This document shows positions 1-5,988 of a stretch of 9,083 bases of DNA, one piece after another; the first letter of the stretch is position 1, and each line of letters starts with the position of its first letter. The notes under the pieces are model-generated. The model saw only the letters and a program-made list of their open reading frames with translations. It searched no databases and had not been told where the DNA came from. The position numbers and the translations under genes are program-made. The stretch is from Bacteroidales bacterium (GTDB lineage: Bacteria > Bacteroidota > Bacteroidia > Bacteroidales > Bacteroidaceae): contig SFJN01000108.1 of assembly GCA_004555055.1 (NCBI GenBank), positions 1 to 9,083 on the forward strand, in the 5' to 3' direction.

Positions 1-115
1 GTATGTTCAACAGGGCAAAGGCAAATGTGCTAAGGGCAAAAATTCTCTATGCCAACATGAAATGGGACTGGAATTATCACCCAAATTGACGCAGAACCAT
101 TTTTTTTGTAAAACT

Positions 116-209
116 TCCTACATTCCTACATCAATTCTTCAAATATCCAATGTTTGCAGATAGTTTCGGGTGTAGGATGAAGTGTAGGATACATCAAAAG
201 GTGTAGGAT
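116..209. repeat. Cluster of five TGTAGGA heptamers in two orientations
   Basis: TGTAGGA occurs on the plus strand at 171-177, 183-189 and 202-208, each time inside GTGTAGGAT. Its reverse complement TCCTACA occurs at 116-122 and 124-130. The forward copies start 12 and 19 bases apart and the inverted copies start 8 apart. The two groups face each other across about 40 bases, so they could pair as a hairpin or serve as clustered protein-binding sites. Function is unknown. Confidence 0.7.
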
Positions 210-434
210 TTAGGCTATTATAGGGGGAATTTGCGCACAAAAGACTTACTTTTTCCTTATGCATCTTGCCAGAAGAAAAAGAAAAATGTAAGTTCATTGA
301 ACGTTTTCTCGCCATGGCAATGCCAACAAAAGACAGCAAAAAAGTTCGTTTCTTACTTTTTGGTGACTAAAGCTTTGGGAGGACAGTTTAGAGAACACCA
401 TATTATATATATAGGTGCAAACACCTTCATTTCT

Positions 435-475
435 TGCGCTCGGCATAGCCTAAACTTGTTTTGTCTCTGCGCTCG
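435..475. repeat. Direct repeat TGCGCTCG, two copies
   Basis: TGCGCTCG is present at 435-442 and again at 468-475, 33 bases apart. This is a GC-rich island in an otherwise AT-rich non-coding stretch. On the minus strand the copies read CGAGCGCA. No function is evident. Confidence 0.6.
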
Positions 476-633
476 CTTACCGAAATGTATTCACATTTTT
501 CCACAAAAAATGGATTGCCCCCATCTCACGACGAAGACAATCCCTCACAGAACTTATATAGAGATGAAAAAACTATCCGGGTTCTTAAAAAGAAAATTGG
601 TTTTCAATGTCTCTTTCTGTCTTATTGACGTTG

Positions 634-665
634 CAAAGTTAGGAGTTTTTAACCTTTCCTCCAAA
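634..665 (-). promoter_or_regulatory. Consensus Bacteroidetes promoter reading leftward
   Basis: On the minus strand, TTTG (662-665) is followed by a 20-base spacer and then TAACTTTG (634-641). This fits the published primary sigma-factor consensus of Bacteroides (TTTG, 19-21 bp, TAnnTTTG) with no mismatch. Transcription would start near 627 and run out of the left edge. The site lies about 70 bases past the cvfB stop codon, so it would start a new leftward transcript rather than serve cvfB. No recognised gene follows inside the window. This is a consensus match, not a mapped start. Confidence 0.6.
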
Positions 666-737
666 CTTTTTTAAAGAAATTTTTTGAAAAAAGGCTATTT
701 TTTTTCGTTTTCCCCCGTTTTTTTATCTGAAGCCCCC

Positions 738-1586
738 TCAAAAGGCATTTTTTTCGAGGTAGATTCCGTCCTCCCTAATGAGAATGCGATGCTCGCGATA
801 AAGGTTTCCGACGGCTCGTTTGAAGGTTTTCTTCGAAACGCCAAAACGTTCGGCAATGGCTTCCGGTGCCGAAGCGTCTGTAAAAGGCAGGAATCCGCCA
901 CACTGCCGGAGCTCTTCAAGAAGCTCGACGGCAAAATCGCGGAAGCGTCCCTTGCCGATGCGCTGCAAGGCAATGTCCAGCCTACCGTCATCACGAACAT
1001 TGACTACGGTACCGTGCAGACGTTCACCCGTGCGAGGCTCTGTGCCGATGAGTTCCGAATTGTAGACAAGACCGGCATGGCGGTTGTCGACAATCACCTT
1101 CAGCCCCATTTCCGTACGCTGCCATACAAGGAGCTCCACCTCCTTACCGCGATAGTAGGTACGCGAGGATGCGGGCTCCAGAAAACGGTCCACCTTGGCT
1201 GTGCCTACAATACGCTGTGTCTCCTTGTCGATATGAATGTAGACGATGTACGAGTTGCCCTGTTCCATCTTCCTTTTCTGCTCGCCGAAGGGAACGAAGA
1301 GGTCCTTCATGACACCCCAATCGAGGAAGGCGCCGAACTGATTTACCCAGCTCACCTCAAGGAAGGCGAAATCACCGACTACGGCCAATGGCCTTTCCAG
1401 TGTAGCGACAAGGCGTTCCTGCTGGTCAAGGTAAACGAAAACGCGGACTTTATCGCCAGGACGCATCTCGGAAGACACGTAGGTCTTAGGCATAAGGATA
1501 CCGCCCAGTTCACCACCGTCGAGGTAAGCGCCGTGGTCTGTAAAGCGTTGGATGACAAGAGTGTTGTAGTTTCCGAGACTGATCAT
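738..1586 (-). CDS. cvfB: CvfB-like S1 RNA-binding protein with C-terminal winged helix
   Basis: The 282-residue protein matches the CvfB layout: three consecutive S1/OB-fold modules (about residues 1-62, 66-132 and 146-208) and a C-terminal winged helix (about 216-280, with FGVSKKTFKRAVGNLYR as the helix-turn-helix part). The S1 modules show typical features such as GAYLDGGELGGILMP and GAFLDWGVMKDLFVP. CvfB proteins bind RNA and influence virulence or translation-related gene expression in Firmicutes; the role in Bacteroidetes is not well defined. Databases often label such proteins 'GntR family' because of the winged helix. I start at the ATG at 1584-1586 (MISLGNYNTL), since the 32 residues of the longer frame (from 1682) overlap the end of the ATPase gene and do not resemble an S1 domain. 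It is the last gene of the leftward group, 55 bases after lolD. The 3' flank is very rich in T runs. Confidence 0.85.
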   Translation of the reverse strand: MISLGNYNTLVIQRFTDHGAYLDGGELGGILMPKTYVSSEMRPGDKVRVFVYLDQQERLVATLERPLAVVGDFAFLEVSWVNQFGAFLDWGVMKDLFVPFGEQKRKMEQGNSYIVYIHIDKETQRIVGTAKVDRFLEPASSRTYYRGKEVELLVWQRTEMGLKVIVDNRHAGLVYNSELIGTEPRTGERLHGTVVNVRDDGRLDIALQRIGKGRFRDFAVELLEELRQCGGFLPFTDASAPEAIAERFGVSKKTFKRAVGNLYREHRILIREDGIYLEKNAF

Positions 1587-1641
1587 TGTTTGTGGATTTT
1601 GAAGAGGGAAGGTAAAGGGAATTTGGCGTTGTCCGGAAACA

Positions 1642-2313
1642 TCATTCGTTTTCAGAATGAATGTCGGCGGTCTTTCCGTCAACGAGATGAATGCAACGGT
1701 CTGTCAAGGCCGCGAGTTCCGTGTCGTGGGTAACGATAACGAAGGTCTGTCCGAACTTATCGCGCAGGTCGAAGAAAAGTTGGTGGAGTTCGGACTTGTT
1801 CCGGCTGTCGAGCGAGCCCGAAGGTTCATCGGCAAAGACCACGTCGGGCCTATTCATCAGTGCCCTTGCCACAGCCACACGCTGTTTCTCGCCTCCCGAA
1901 AGCTCTGAAGGTTTGTGGGAGGCCCGTTGCGAGAGTCCCATAAAGTCGAGCAGTTCTTCGGCACGCCGGCGGTTCTCACGCTGGGAATGCCCCGCAATCA
2001 TGGCGGGAATCATCACATTTTCGAGTGCCGTAAATTCCGGCAGCAACTGATGGAACTGGAAGACAAAACCGAGATGAGCATTGCGGAAACGCGAGATTTC
2101 ACTTTCTGAGAGCGTGGCCACGTCTGTTCCGGCTATGTGCAGACTTCCGGAATCGGGACGGTAGAGCGTACCCAGCACCTGTAGCAAGGTGGTCTTGCCG
2201 GCACCGGAAGGACCGACAATGCTCACCACTTCACCACGTGAAATATGGAGGTCTATACCCTTCAGCACCTCTAAACTGCCGAAGGACTTTCTGATATTCT
2301 TTGCTGTAATCAT
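1642..2313 (-). CDS. lolD: LolD-type ABC transporter ATP-binding protein
   Basis: This 223-residue ATPase has every expected motif: Walker A GPSGAGKTT (34-42), Q-loop Gln86, signature LSGGEKQ (138-144), Walker B VVFADE (158-163, catalytic Glu163) and H-loop His196. Length and motif context (FVFQFHQLLPEFTALENV, DEPSGSLD) place it in the LolD/MacB/FtsE-like group, which powers movement of lipoproteins or other substrates from the inner membrane. No permease (LolC/LolE type) is encoded beside it here, so its partner must lie elsewhere and the substrate is inferred. The start chosen is the ATG at 2311-2313 (MITAKNIRKSFG), where ATPases of this family begin; an upstream ATG would add nine unrelated residues. 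It follows the antiporter by 62 bases and precedes cvfB by 55, with no good promoter match in either gap, which suggests co-transcription. Confidence 0.88.
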   Translation of the reverse strand: MITAKNIRKSFGSLEVLKGIDLHISRGEVVSIVGPSGAGKTTLLQVLGTLYRPDSGSLHIAGTDVATLSESEISRFRNAHLGFVFQFHQLLPEFTALENVMIPAMIAGHSQRENRRRAEELLDFMGLSQRASHKPSELSGGEKQRVAVARALMNRPDVVFADEPSGSLDSRNKSELHQLFFDLRDKFGQTFVIVTHDTELAALTDRCIHLVDGKTADIHSENE

Positions 2314-2375
2314 GAATGTTTGCTGTTGAGGGACGCACAAAGCGTCCGAGGGTGTATGCTATGCGTTGCACTACG

Positions 2376-4436
2376 TCACTTCTGCTTGATGGCAATACCG
2401 GAGCGTACCTCGGCCGAAGCAGTGCCCGCGCCCAGTCTGGAAGGCACGACCACCATGACGCTGCGTGCCGAGAAATGCCGCTCAAGCTGTTCGGGAATAT
2501 GGTTGTGATAGGGGTGGCGCCACGGTGTGCCCTTTTGTGCCAGAATGAACACAATCAGATGGTCGCTGCGCATACGGTTGGCCACTTCCGCAAAATCGTG
2601 CCAGGCATTGTACTCCTGGTATTCGGCTTCCACGGCATATTTGCCTTCCTGCCAGAAAGTGCGCACGGCATTGAGTGTGGCGGGGCGGCCGTAAAGCGTC
2701 ACACGTGCACAAATCTGCTGCGCCAAAACACCCATGCGGTGTACCCAATGGCGGAATCCCGGGTCGTGACGTCCGCGTGGAGGCACTATGATGTGTATGC
2801 GCCGCATGGAGTACATCGGCGATACACCACGGTATACAATGACCTGCTGCGAAACGGTCGGCACCAGTTCTTCAGTGAAACGTCCGAAGAATTTTTCCGT
2901 AATGCTCTCCTTGTGATGGAGTCCTACAAGGATGTCGGTAGCCTCATGTTCGCGTGCCGCATAGGAAATGCCGGTCACGGGGTTCACACTCCAGCGGCAA
3001 TAGGTGGCCATCCGCACATTGGCAGCGGCCGCAAGGCGGGCTGCGTAATCAAGGTTTTTCTGTCCCGATGTACGGCTTTCGGCATCGTCGCCGAGGATGA
3101 TGCTCACGGCCGTCAGGTTTCCTGTTCCGGGCGTGCGCAGCATCAGGGCGGCATTGGTCAGAGGTACCACAGTCTTGGGATTGCTCACAGCCAGCAATAT
3201 GTTGTCATGGGCCAAGTCCTGGGGCATAGTCACCTCCGTCTCCCCGGACAGCACGATGGCACGCGAAGCACGGTCAGTGGCTACGGACGAGATGATGCAC
3301 GAAACCAGTATCAGGAACATAGCGGCATTGAGGACTTCATCGCCAAGCAGGCGGCTGCCGTCAGGGAGGATAATCTCGTATCCTACAAGAACAATGGCAA
3401 GGGTGGCAGCGGCACGGGCACTGCTCAAGCCGAACATCAGTTGACGCTCGGAGGCCCCCATACGGAAAAGCTTTTGGAAACACCACGAACCGAGCCACTT
3501 TCCGCCTGTACCGCAGAGTATCATCACCAAAGCCACGGTAAGCACCGTCAGATCGGTAAAGGCAGTGACATTGATGAGCATGCCCACGCCTATCAGGAAA
3601 TAGGGGATGAAGAGTGCATTGCCCACAAACTCGATGTGGCTCATCAACGGACCACCGGGGGGAATCTCACGGTTGAGCACAAGGCCTACGAGGAAGGCGC
3701 CAAGAATACCCTCCATACCTACGATTTCCATCATGCCTCCACCAAGGAATACCAGGCAGAGCACAAAGATATACTGGAGGACGCTGTCGCCGTAGCGACG
3801 GAAGAAGAACCGGGCCATGGGAGGGAATGCCACAATGAGCACCACGGCAAGCCCGGCAACCTTGAGGAAGAGCATCATGGCACCCGACCATCCGTGCTCT
3901 TCGCCCTTATAGAAACCACCTACCACGGCAAGCAGGAACAGCGTGAGCGTCACGGCCACAATGGTGCCTCCTACCGCCACGTTTACGGCACGATGCTTGG
4001 AGATACCCATACGCATGACCGTAGGGTAAGTGATAAGGGTATGCGATGCATACATCGAGGCCATCAGCACCGATGCCGGCAGAATGTATCCCAACAGCCA
4101 ATGGTTCATCGCCACTCCTGCTGCCATCGGTATGAGAAACGAGAGCAGACCATAGACCAATGCCTTTGTCTGCTGCTTCCTGACATCCTGGATGTTCATT
4201 TCAAGCGAAGCGAGGAACATGATATAGAGCAGACCAACCTTGCCGAAAATCTCAAACGAACTGTCACGCTCCAGCAAATGCAACCCATGGGGACCCACAA
4301 CTATTCCCGCCGTTATCATACCGATAATGGAGGGTATACGCAGACGTTCAAGGAGCATCGGGGCGAAGAGTATCACGCTCAACACTACAAAGAAAATCCA
4401 CGTCGGGTCGGTTATGGGCAATACAAAATGAAACAT
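2376..4436 (-). CDS. CPA2-family cation:proton antiporter with C-terminal universal-stress-like region
   Basis: The 686-residue protein has a strongly hydrophobic N-terminal half (about 12-13 membrane segments, residues 12-390) typical of the CPA2 monovalent cation:proton antiporters (KefB/NhaS3/NapA relatives). Near the start is the family-like stretch RLRIPSIIGMITAGIVVGPHG (31-51). The soluble C-terminal part (about 405-675) looks like two universal-stress-protein-like domains, the first starting around DNILLAVSNPKTVVPL and the second around IHIIVPPRG; a nucleotide-sensing role is inferred. In the region where electrogenic members carry an Asp-Asp pair this protein reads MYASHTLITYPTV (Ser131-His132), while the conserved Lys of a late helix is kept (GGKWLG, Lys313). 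The ion is therefore uncertain; Na+ or K+ is possible. The ATG at 4434-4436 (MFHFVLPITDP) was preferred to one seven codons upstream, which would overlap the predicted promoter region. It is first in the leftward group with lolD and cvfB. Confidence 0.87.
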   Translation of the reverse strand: MFHFVLPITDPTWIFFVVLSVILFAPMLLERLRIPSIIGMITAGIVVGPHGLHLLERDSSFEIFGKVGLLYIMFLASLEMNIQDVRKQQTKALVYGLLSFLIPMAAGVAMNHWLLGYILPASVLMASMYASHTLITYPTVMRMGISKHRAVNVAVGGTIVAVTLTLFLLAVVGGFYKGEEHGWSGAMMLFLKVAGLAVVLIVAFPPMARFFFRRYGDSVLQYIFVLCLVFLGGGMMEIVGMEGILGAFLVGLVLNREIPPGGPLMSHIEFVGNALFIPYFLIGVGMLINVTAFTDLTVLTVALVMILCGTGGKWLGSWCFQKLFRMGASERQLMFGLSSARAAATLAIVLVGYEIILPDGSRLLGDEVLNAAMFLILVSCIISSVATDRASRAIVLSGETEVTMPQDLAHDNILLAVSNPKTVVPLTNAALMLRTPGTGNLTAVSIILGDDAESRTSGQKNLDYAARLAAAANVRMATYCRWSVNPVTGISYAAREHEATDILVGLHHKESITEKFFGRFTEELVPTVSQQVIVYRGVSPMYSMRRIHIIVPPRGRHDPGFRHWVHRMGVLAQQICARVTLYGRPATLNAVRTFWQEGKYAVEAEYQEYNAWHDFAEVANRMRSDHLIVFILAQKGTPWRHPYHNHIPEQLERHFSARSVMVVVPSRLGAGTASAEVRSGIAIKQK

Positions 4437-4466
4437 TGGTGTGGTTTTTCCGCGCAAAATTCAGTG

Positions 4467-4474
4467 CAAAGGAA
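4467..4474 (-). promoter_or_regulatory. Probable -7 box for the antiporter operon
   Basis: The minus strand reads TTCCTTTG followed by CACT, one mismatch from TAnnTTTG. It sits about 30 bases upstream of the antiporter ATG and would give a leader of roughly 20-25 nt. No good TTTG is seen at the -33 distance, so the match rests on the -7 box alone. Confidence 0.45.
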
Positions 4475-4517
4475 CAAAAAAAACTTCACACGTTCTACAT
4501 AACTCCCTCAAAAGTTT

Positions 4518-4525
4518 TACTTTTG
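4518..4525 (+). promoter_or_regulatory. Probable -7 box upstream of asd
   Basis: TACTTTTG matches the Bacteroidetes -7 consensus TAnnTTTG exactly and is followed by CA, as is common in this phylum. There is no clear TTTG at the -33 position (about 4493-4499 reads TTCTACA). A start near 4532 would leave a leader of about 190 nt before the asd ATG, long enough to hold regulatory structure. Confidence 0.5.
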
Positions 4526-4567
4526 CACTCCCATTCAATCTTTTGTTTAGGCATATTCCCGCAGCAC

Positions 4568-4723
4568 ATGCACCAATGGGCTTTGCCTTATAGCCACAGA
4601 AGAAGGCATAGCGGGGAAAAGGGGTTACCTGCATTCTTCAATCCGCATCGCTGCATACCGGCATCCCATAGGGGAAGCCCATTCCTTCTTTTTCAGAAAA
4701 CTTTACACACAAAAACAATATGA
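4568..4723 (+). CDS. Possible 51-residue upstream ORF overlapping the asd start (speculative)
   Basis: An ATG at 4568-4570 opens a 51-codon frame (MHQWALPYSHRRRHSGEK at the start, ending KTLHTKTI) whose TGA at 4721-4723 overlaps the asd ATG as ATGA. It is the first ATG after the predicted transcription start. The ATGA arrangement is typical of translational coupling. Against it: there is no recognisable domain, the composition is odd (His/Arg-rich first half), and the same stretch can form RNA pairing. It could be chance; I list it because of its exact fit to the leader. Confidence 0.2.
   Translation: MHQWALPYSHRRRHSGEKGLPAFFNPHRCIPASHRGSPFLLFQKTLHTKTI
4575..4683 (+). promoter_or_regulatory. 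Candidate structured leader RNA of asd
   Basis: AATGGGCTT (4575-4583) is perfectly complementary to AAGCCCATT (4675-4683), 91 bases apart. Directly inside the first arm, TGCCTT (4584-4589) pairs with AAGGCA (4603-4608). This would give a closing stem with at least one branch hairpin, ending about 36 bases before the asd ATG. The enclosed part also contains GGGG runs at 4613-4616, 4621-4624 and 4671-4674. I do not recognise a known riboswitch class: the conserved cores of the lysine, SAM, TPP and cobalamin types are not evident. Regulatory function is inferred from position and pairing only. Confidence 0.35.
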
Positions 4724-5742
4724 ACATAGCTATCGTTGGCGCCAGTGGCGCTGTAGGCCAGGAATTCCTTCGCGTTCTTGCCGAGCGCAACTTCCCTATT
4801 GACGAACTTCATCTTTTCGGGTCGAGCCGTTCGGCCGGCACTGCCTATACCTTCAAGGGCAAATCGTATACCGTCAAGGAACTCAAGCATGGAACCGACG
4901 ACTTCAAGGGTATCGACATTGCCTTCACATCTGCCGGTGGAGGTACCGCCCGCGACTATGCCGAGGACATCACACGCTACGGTGCGGTGATGATTGACAA
5001 CTCCAGCGCCTTCCGTATGGACAAGGATGTACCTCTCGTCGTACCCGAATGCAATGCCACCGATGCCCTGGAACGCCCCAGGAACATCATTGCCAATCCC
5101 AACTGCACTACCATCATGATGGTGGTGGCACTCCAGGCTTTGGAGCAAATCTCGCACATCCGCCGCATACACGTGGCATCTTATCAGGCTGCGTCAGGTG
5201 CAGGTGCCGCTGCCATGGCCGAACTCTACGAACAATACCGTCAGATTCTTGCCGGACAGCCTGTCACAGTGGAGAAGTTCGCCCATCAGCTGGCCTTCAA
5301 TGTCATTCCGCAGATTGATGTCTTCACCGACAACGGCTATACCAAGGAAGAGATGAAGATGTACAACGAGACCAAGAAAATCATGCACACCGATGCCGAT
5401 GTCAGCGCCACCTGTGTGCGTGTCCCCTCTCTCCGATGCCACAGCGAGGCCATCTGGGCTGAAACCGAAGAGCCCGTCAGCGTGGAACAGTTCCACGAAG
5501 CTGTACGCAACGGCAAAGGGCTGCAACTTCAGGACGACCCCTCGAAGGGAGAATACCCCATGCCTCTTTTCCTCGAAAGCTGCGACGACGTCTATGTAGG
5601 CCGTGTACGCAAAGACCTTGCCAATCCCAACGGCATCACCTTCTGGATTGTCAGCGACCAGATCAAAAAGGGTGCAGCGCTCAATGCCGTACAGATTGCC
5701 GAATGGCTCATCGAAAACGACCCGAAATTCAGCAACAAATAA
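4720..5742 (+). CDS. asd: Aspartate-semialdehyde dehydrogenase
   Basis: This enzyme makes L-aspartate 4-semialdehyde from 4-phospho-aspartate using NADPH, the branch point towards lysine/diaminopimelate, threonine, methionine and isoleucine. The 340-residue protein has the normal family length. It starts with the nucleotide-binding loop GASGAVGQ (7-14), carries the catalytic cysteine in NPNCTT (Cys129), and has Gln156 (SYQAASGAG) and the Arg234/His241 pair in RVPSLRCHSE at the spacing seen in characterised enzymes. The family-typical C-terminal stretch NPNGITFWIVSDQIKKGAALNA is also present in order. The start MNIAIVGASG is where the Rossmann fold should begin. The upstream sequence is A-rich without a Shine-Dalgarno, usual for Bacteroidetes. 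The gene is divergent from the antiporter and has a long predicted leader. It is followed by 246 bases of structured spacer before porX, so co-transcription with porX is uncertain. Confidence 0.96.
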   Translation: MNIAIVGASGAVGQEFLRVLAERNFPIDELHLFGSSRSAGTAYTFKGKSYTVKELKHGTDDFKGIDIAFTSAGGGTARDYAEDITRYGAVMIDNSSAFRMDKDVPLVVPECNATDALERPRNIIANPNCTTIMMVVALQALEQISHIRRIHVASYQAASGAGAAAMAELYEQYRQILAGQPVTVEKFAHQLAFNVIPQIDVFTDNGYTKEEMKMYNETKKIMHTDADVSATCVRVPSLRCHSEAIWAETEEPVSVEQFHEAVRNGKGLQLQDDPSKGEYPMPLFLESCDDVYVGRVRKDLANPNGITFWIVSDQIKKGAALNAVQIAEWLIENDPKFSNK

Positions 5743-5749
5743 ATGTCCC

Positions 5750-5822
5750 TATGGGTGTTCCGCACCGATATGCAGGGAGTTTTCAGCAGCCCGCACCGTC
5801 TTATTCCGTGCCCGCACCCATA
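5750..5822 (+). repeat. Inverted repeat just after the asd stop
   Basis: TATGGGTG (5750-5757) and CACCCATA (5815-5822) are perfect 8-bp complements enclosing 57 bases. The structure begins eight bases past the asd stop codon. CCGCACC occurs three times in the same direction (5760-5766, 5791-5797, 5812-5818), the last overlapping the right arm. There is no T tract after it, so a classical intrinsic terminator is doubtful; 3'-end protection or a processing site is possible. Confidence 0.5.
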
Positions 5823-5842
5823 TAACCCGCCCACATTCACCA

Positions 5843-5917
5843 CAAGAGGGAGAGCCTTCCTTTGAGCCCGCCGGCCGCCCACCACGGCCATTTCGGGCAG
5901 AGGGGCTTTCCCTCTTG
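5843..5917 (+). repeat. Large nested stem-loop in the asd-porX spacer
   Basis: CAAGAGGGAGAGCC (5843-5856) pairs with GGCTTTCCCTCTTG (5904-5917) over 14 bp, with one G-U pair. Inside lie two further perfect arms, GCCCG/CGGGC (5866-5870 with 5894-5898) and GGCCG/CGGCC (5873-5877 with 5885-5889), which closes a 7-base loop. The three stems are stacked in order, giving a long imperfect hairpin. It lies 71 bases before the porX ATG, with no T tract after it. It may be a transcription or processing signal, or part of the porX leader. Confidence 0.6.
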
Positions 5918-5939
5918 CCGTATCCCGGACGTCTTTCTT

Positions 5940-5948
5940 CCCCCCCCC
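5940..5948 (+). repeat. Nine-base C tract upstream of porX
   Basis: A run of nine C residues lies 40 bases before the porX start codon, in an untranslated pyrimidine-rich stretch. Homopolymers of this length can change length by slippage during replication. Any effect would be on expression rather than on reading frame, and this is inference only. Confidence 0.7.
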
Positions 5949-5988
5949 TCACCTTCCACATTACCTCCTGTAACCATCCTCCACAGCC

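Larger units (their letters stand above)
1..633. other. AT-rich left flank without a recognisable gene
   Basis: I see no convincing coding region here. A short frame open from the left edge (ATG at 3, stop at 87-89, 28 codons, ending KWDWNYHPN) could be the tail of a rightward gene outside the window, but nothing identifies it. On the minus strand there are small frames of 66 codons (339 down to 139) and 50 codons (446 down to 294, starting MPSARNEGV). Neither shows a domain, and their composition is unremarkable. The stretch also holds the TGTAGGA heptamers (116-208), a GCCATGGC palindrome (311-318), an alternating AT run near 402-412, and two TGCGCTCG copies (435-442 and 468-475). It lies downstream of a good leftward promoter at 634-665, so it may be a leader, a small RNA or a dispersed intergenic element. 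Confidence 0.6.

Noticed and set aside
231..674. 147-codon plus-strand frame in the left flank
   Set aside because: It begins at a weak TTG, is Lys/Phe/Cys-rich as expected from AT-rich DNA, shows no domain and spans the leftward promoter.
660..737. Intrinsic terminator after cvfB
   Set aside because: There are several homopolymer T and A runs, but no stable GC stem directly before a T tract on the minus strand.
1587..1682. N-terminal extension of cvfB to an ATG at 1682
   Set aside because: It would overlap the lolD 3' end, and the extra 32 residues do not extend the first S1 domain.
684..1733. 349-codon plus-strand ORF opposite cvfB
   Set aside because: It is antisense to a protein with recognisable S1 and winged-helix domains, and it runs into the lolD region. 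No domain is visible in its product.
2316..4502. 728-codon plus-strand ORF opposite the antiporter
   Set aside because: It is antisense to a clear membrane antiporter. The product is His/Arg-rich with no domain, and it arises from the codon pattern of the real gene.
4533..4719. Known riboswitch (lysine, SAM, TPP or cobalamin) in the asd leader
   Set aside because: None of the conserved cores I know for these classes can be placed. Only generic pairing is seen.
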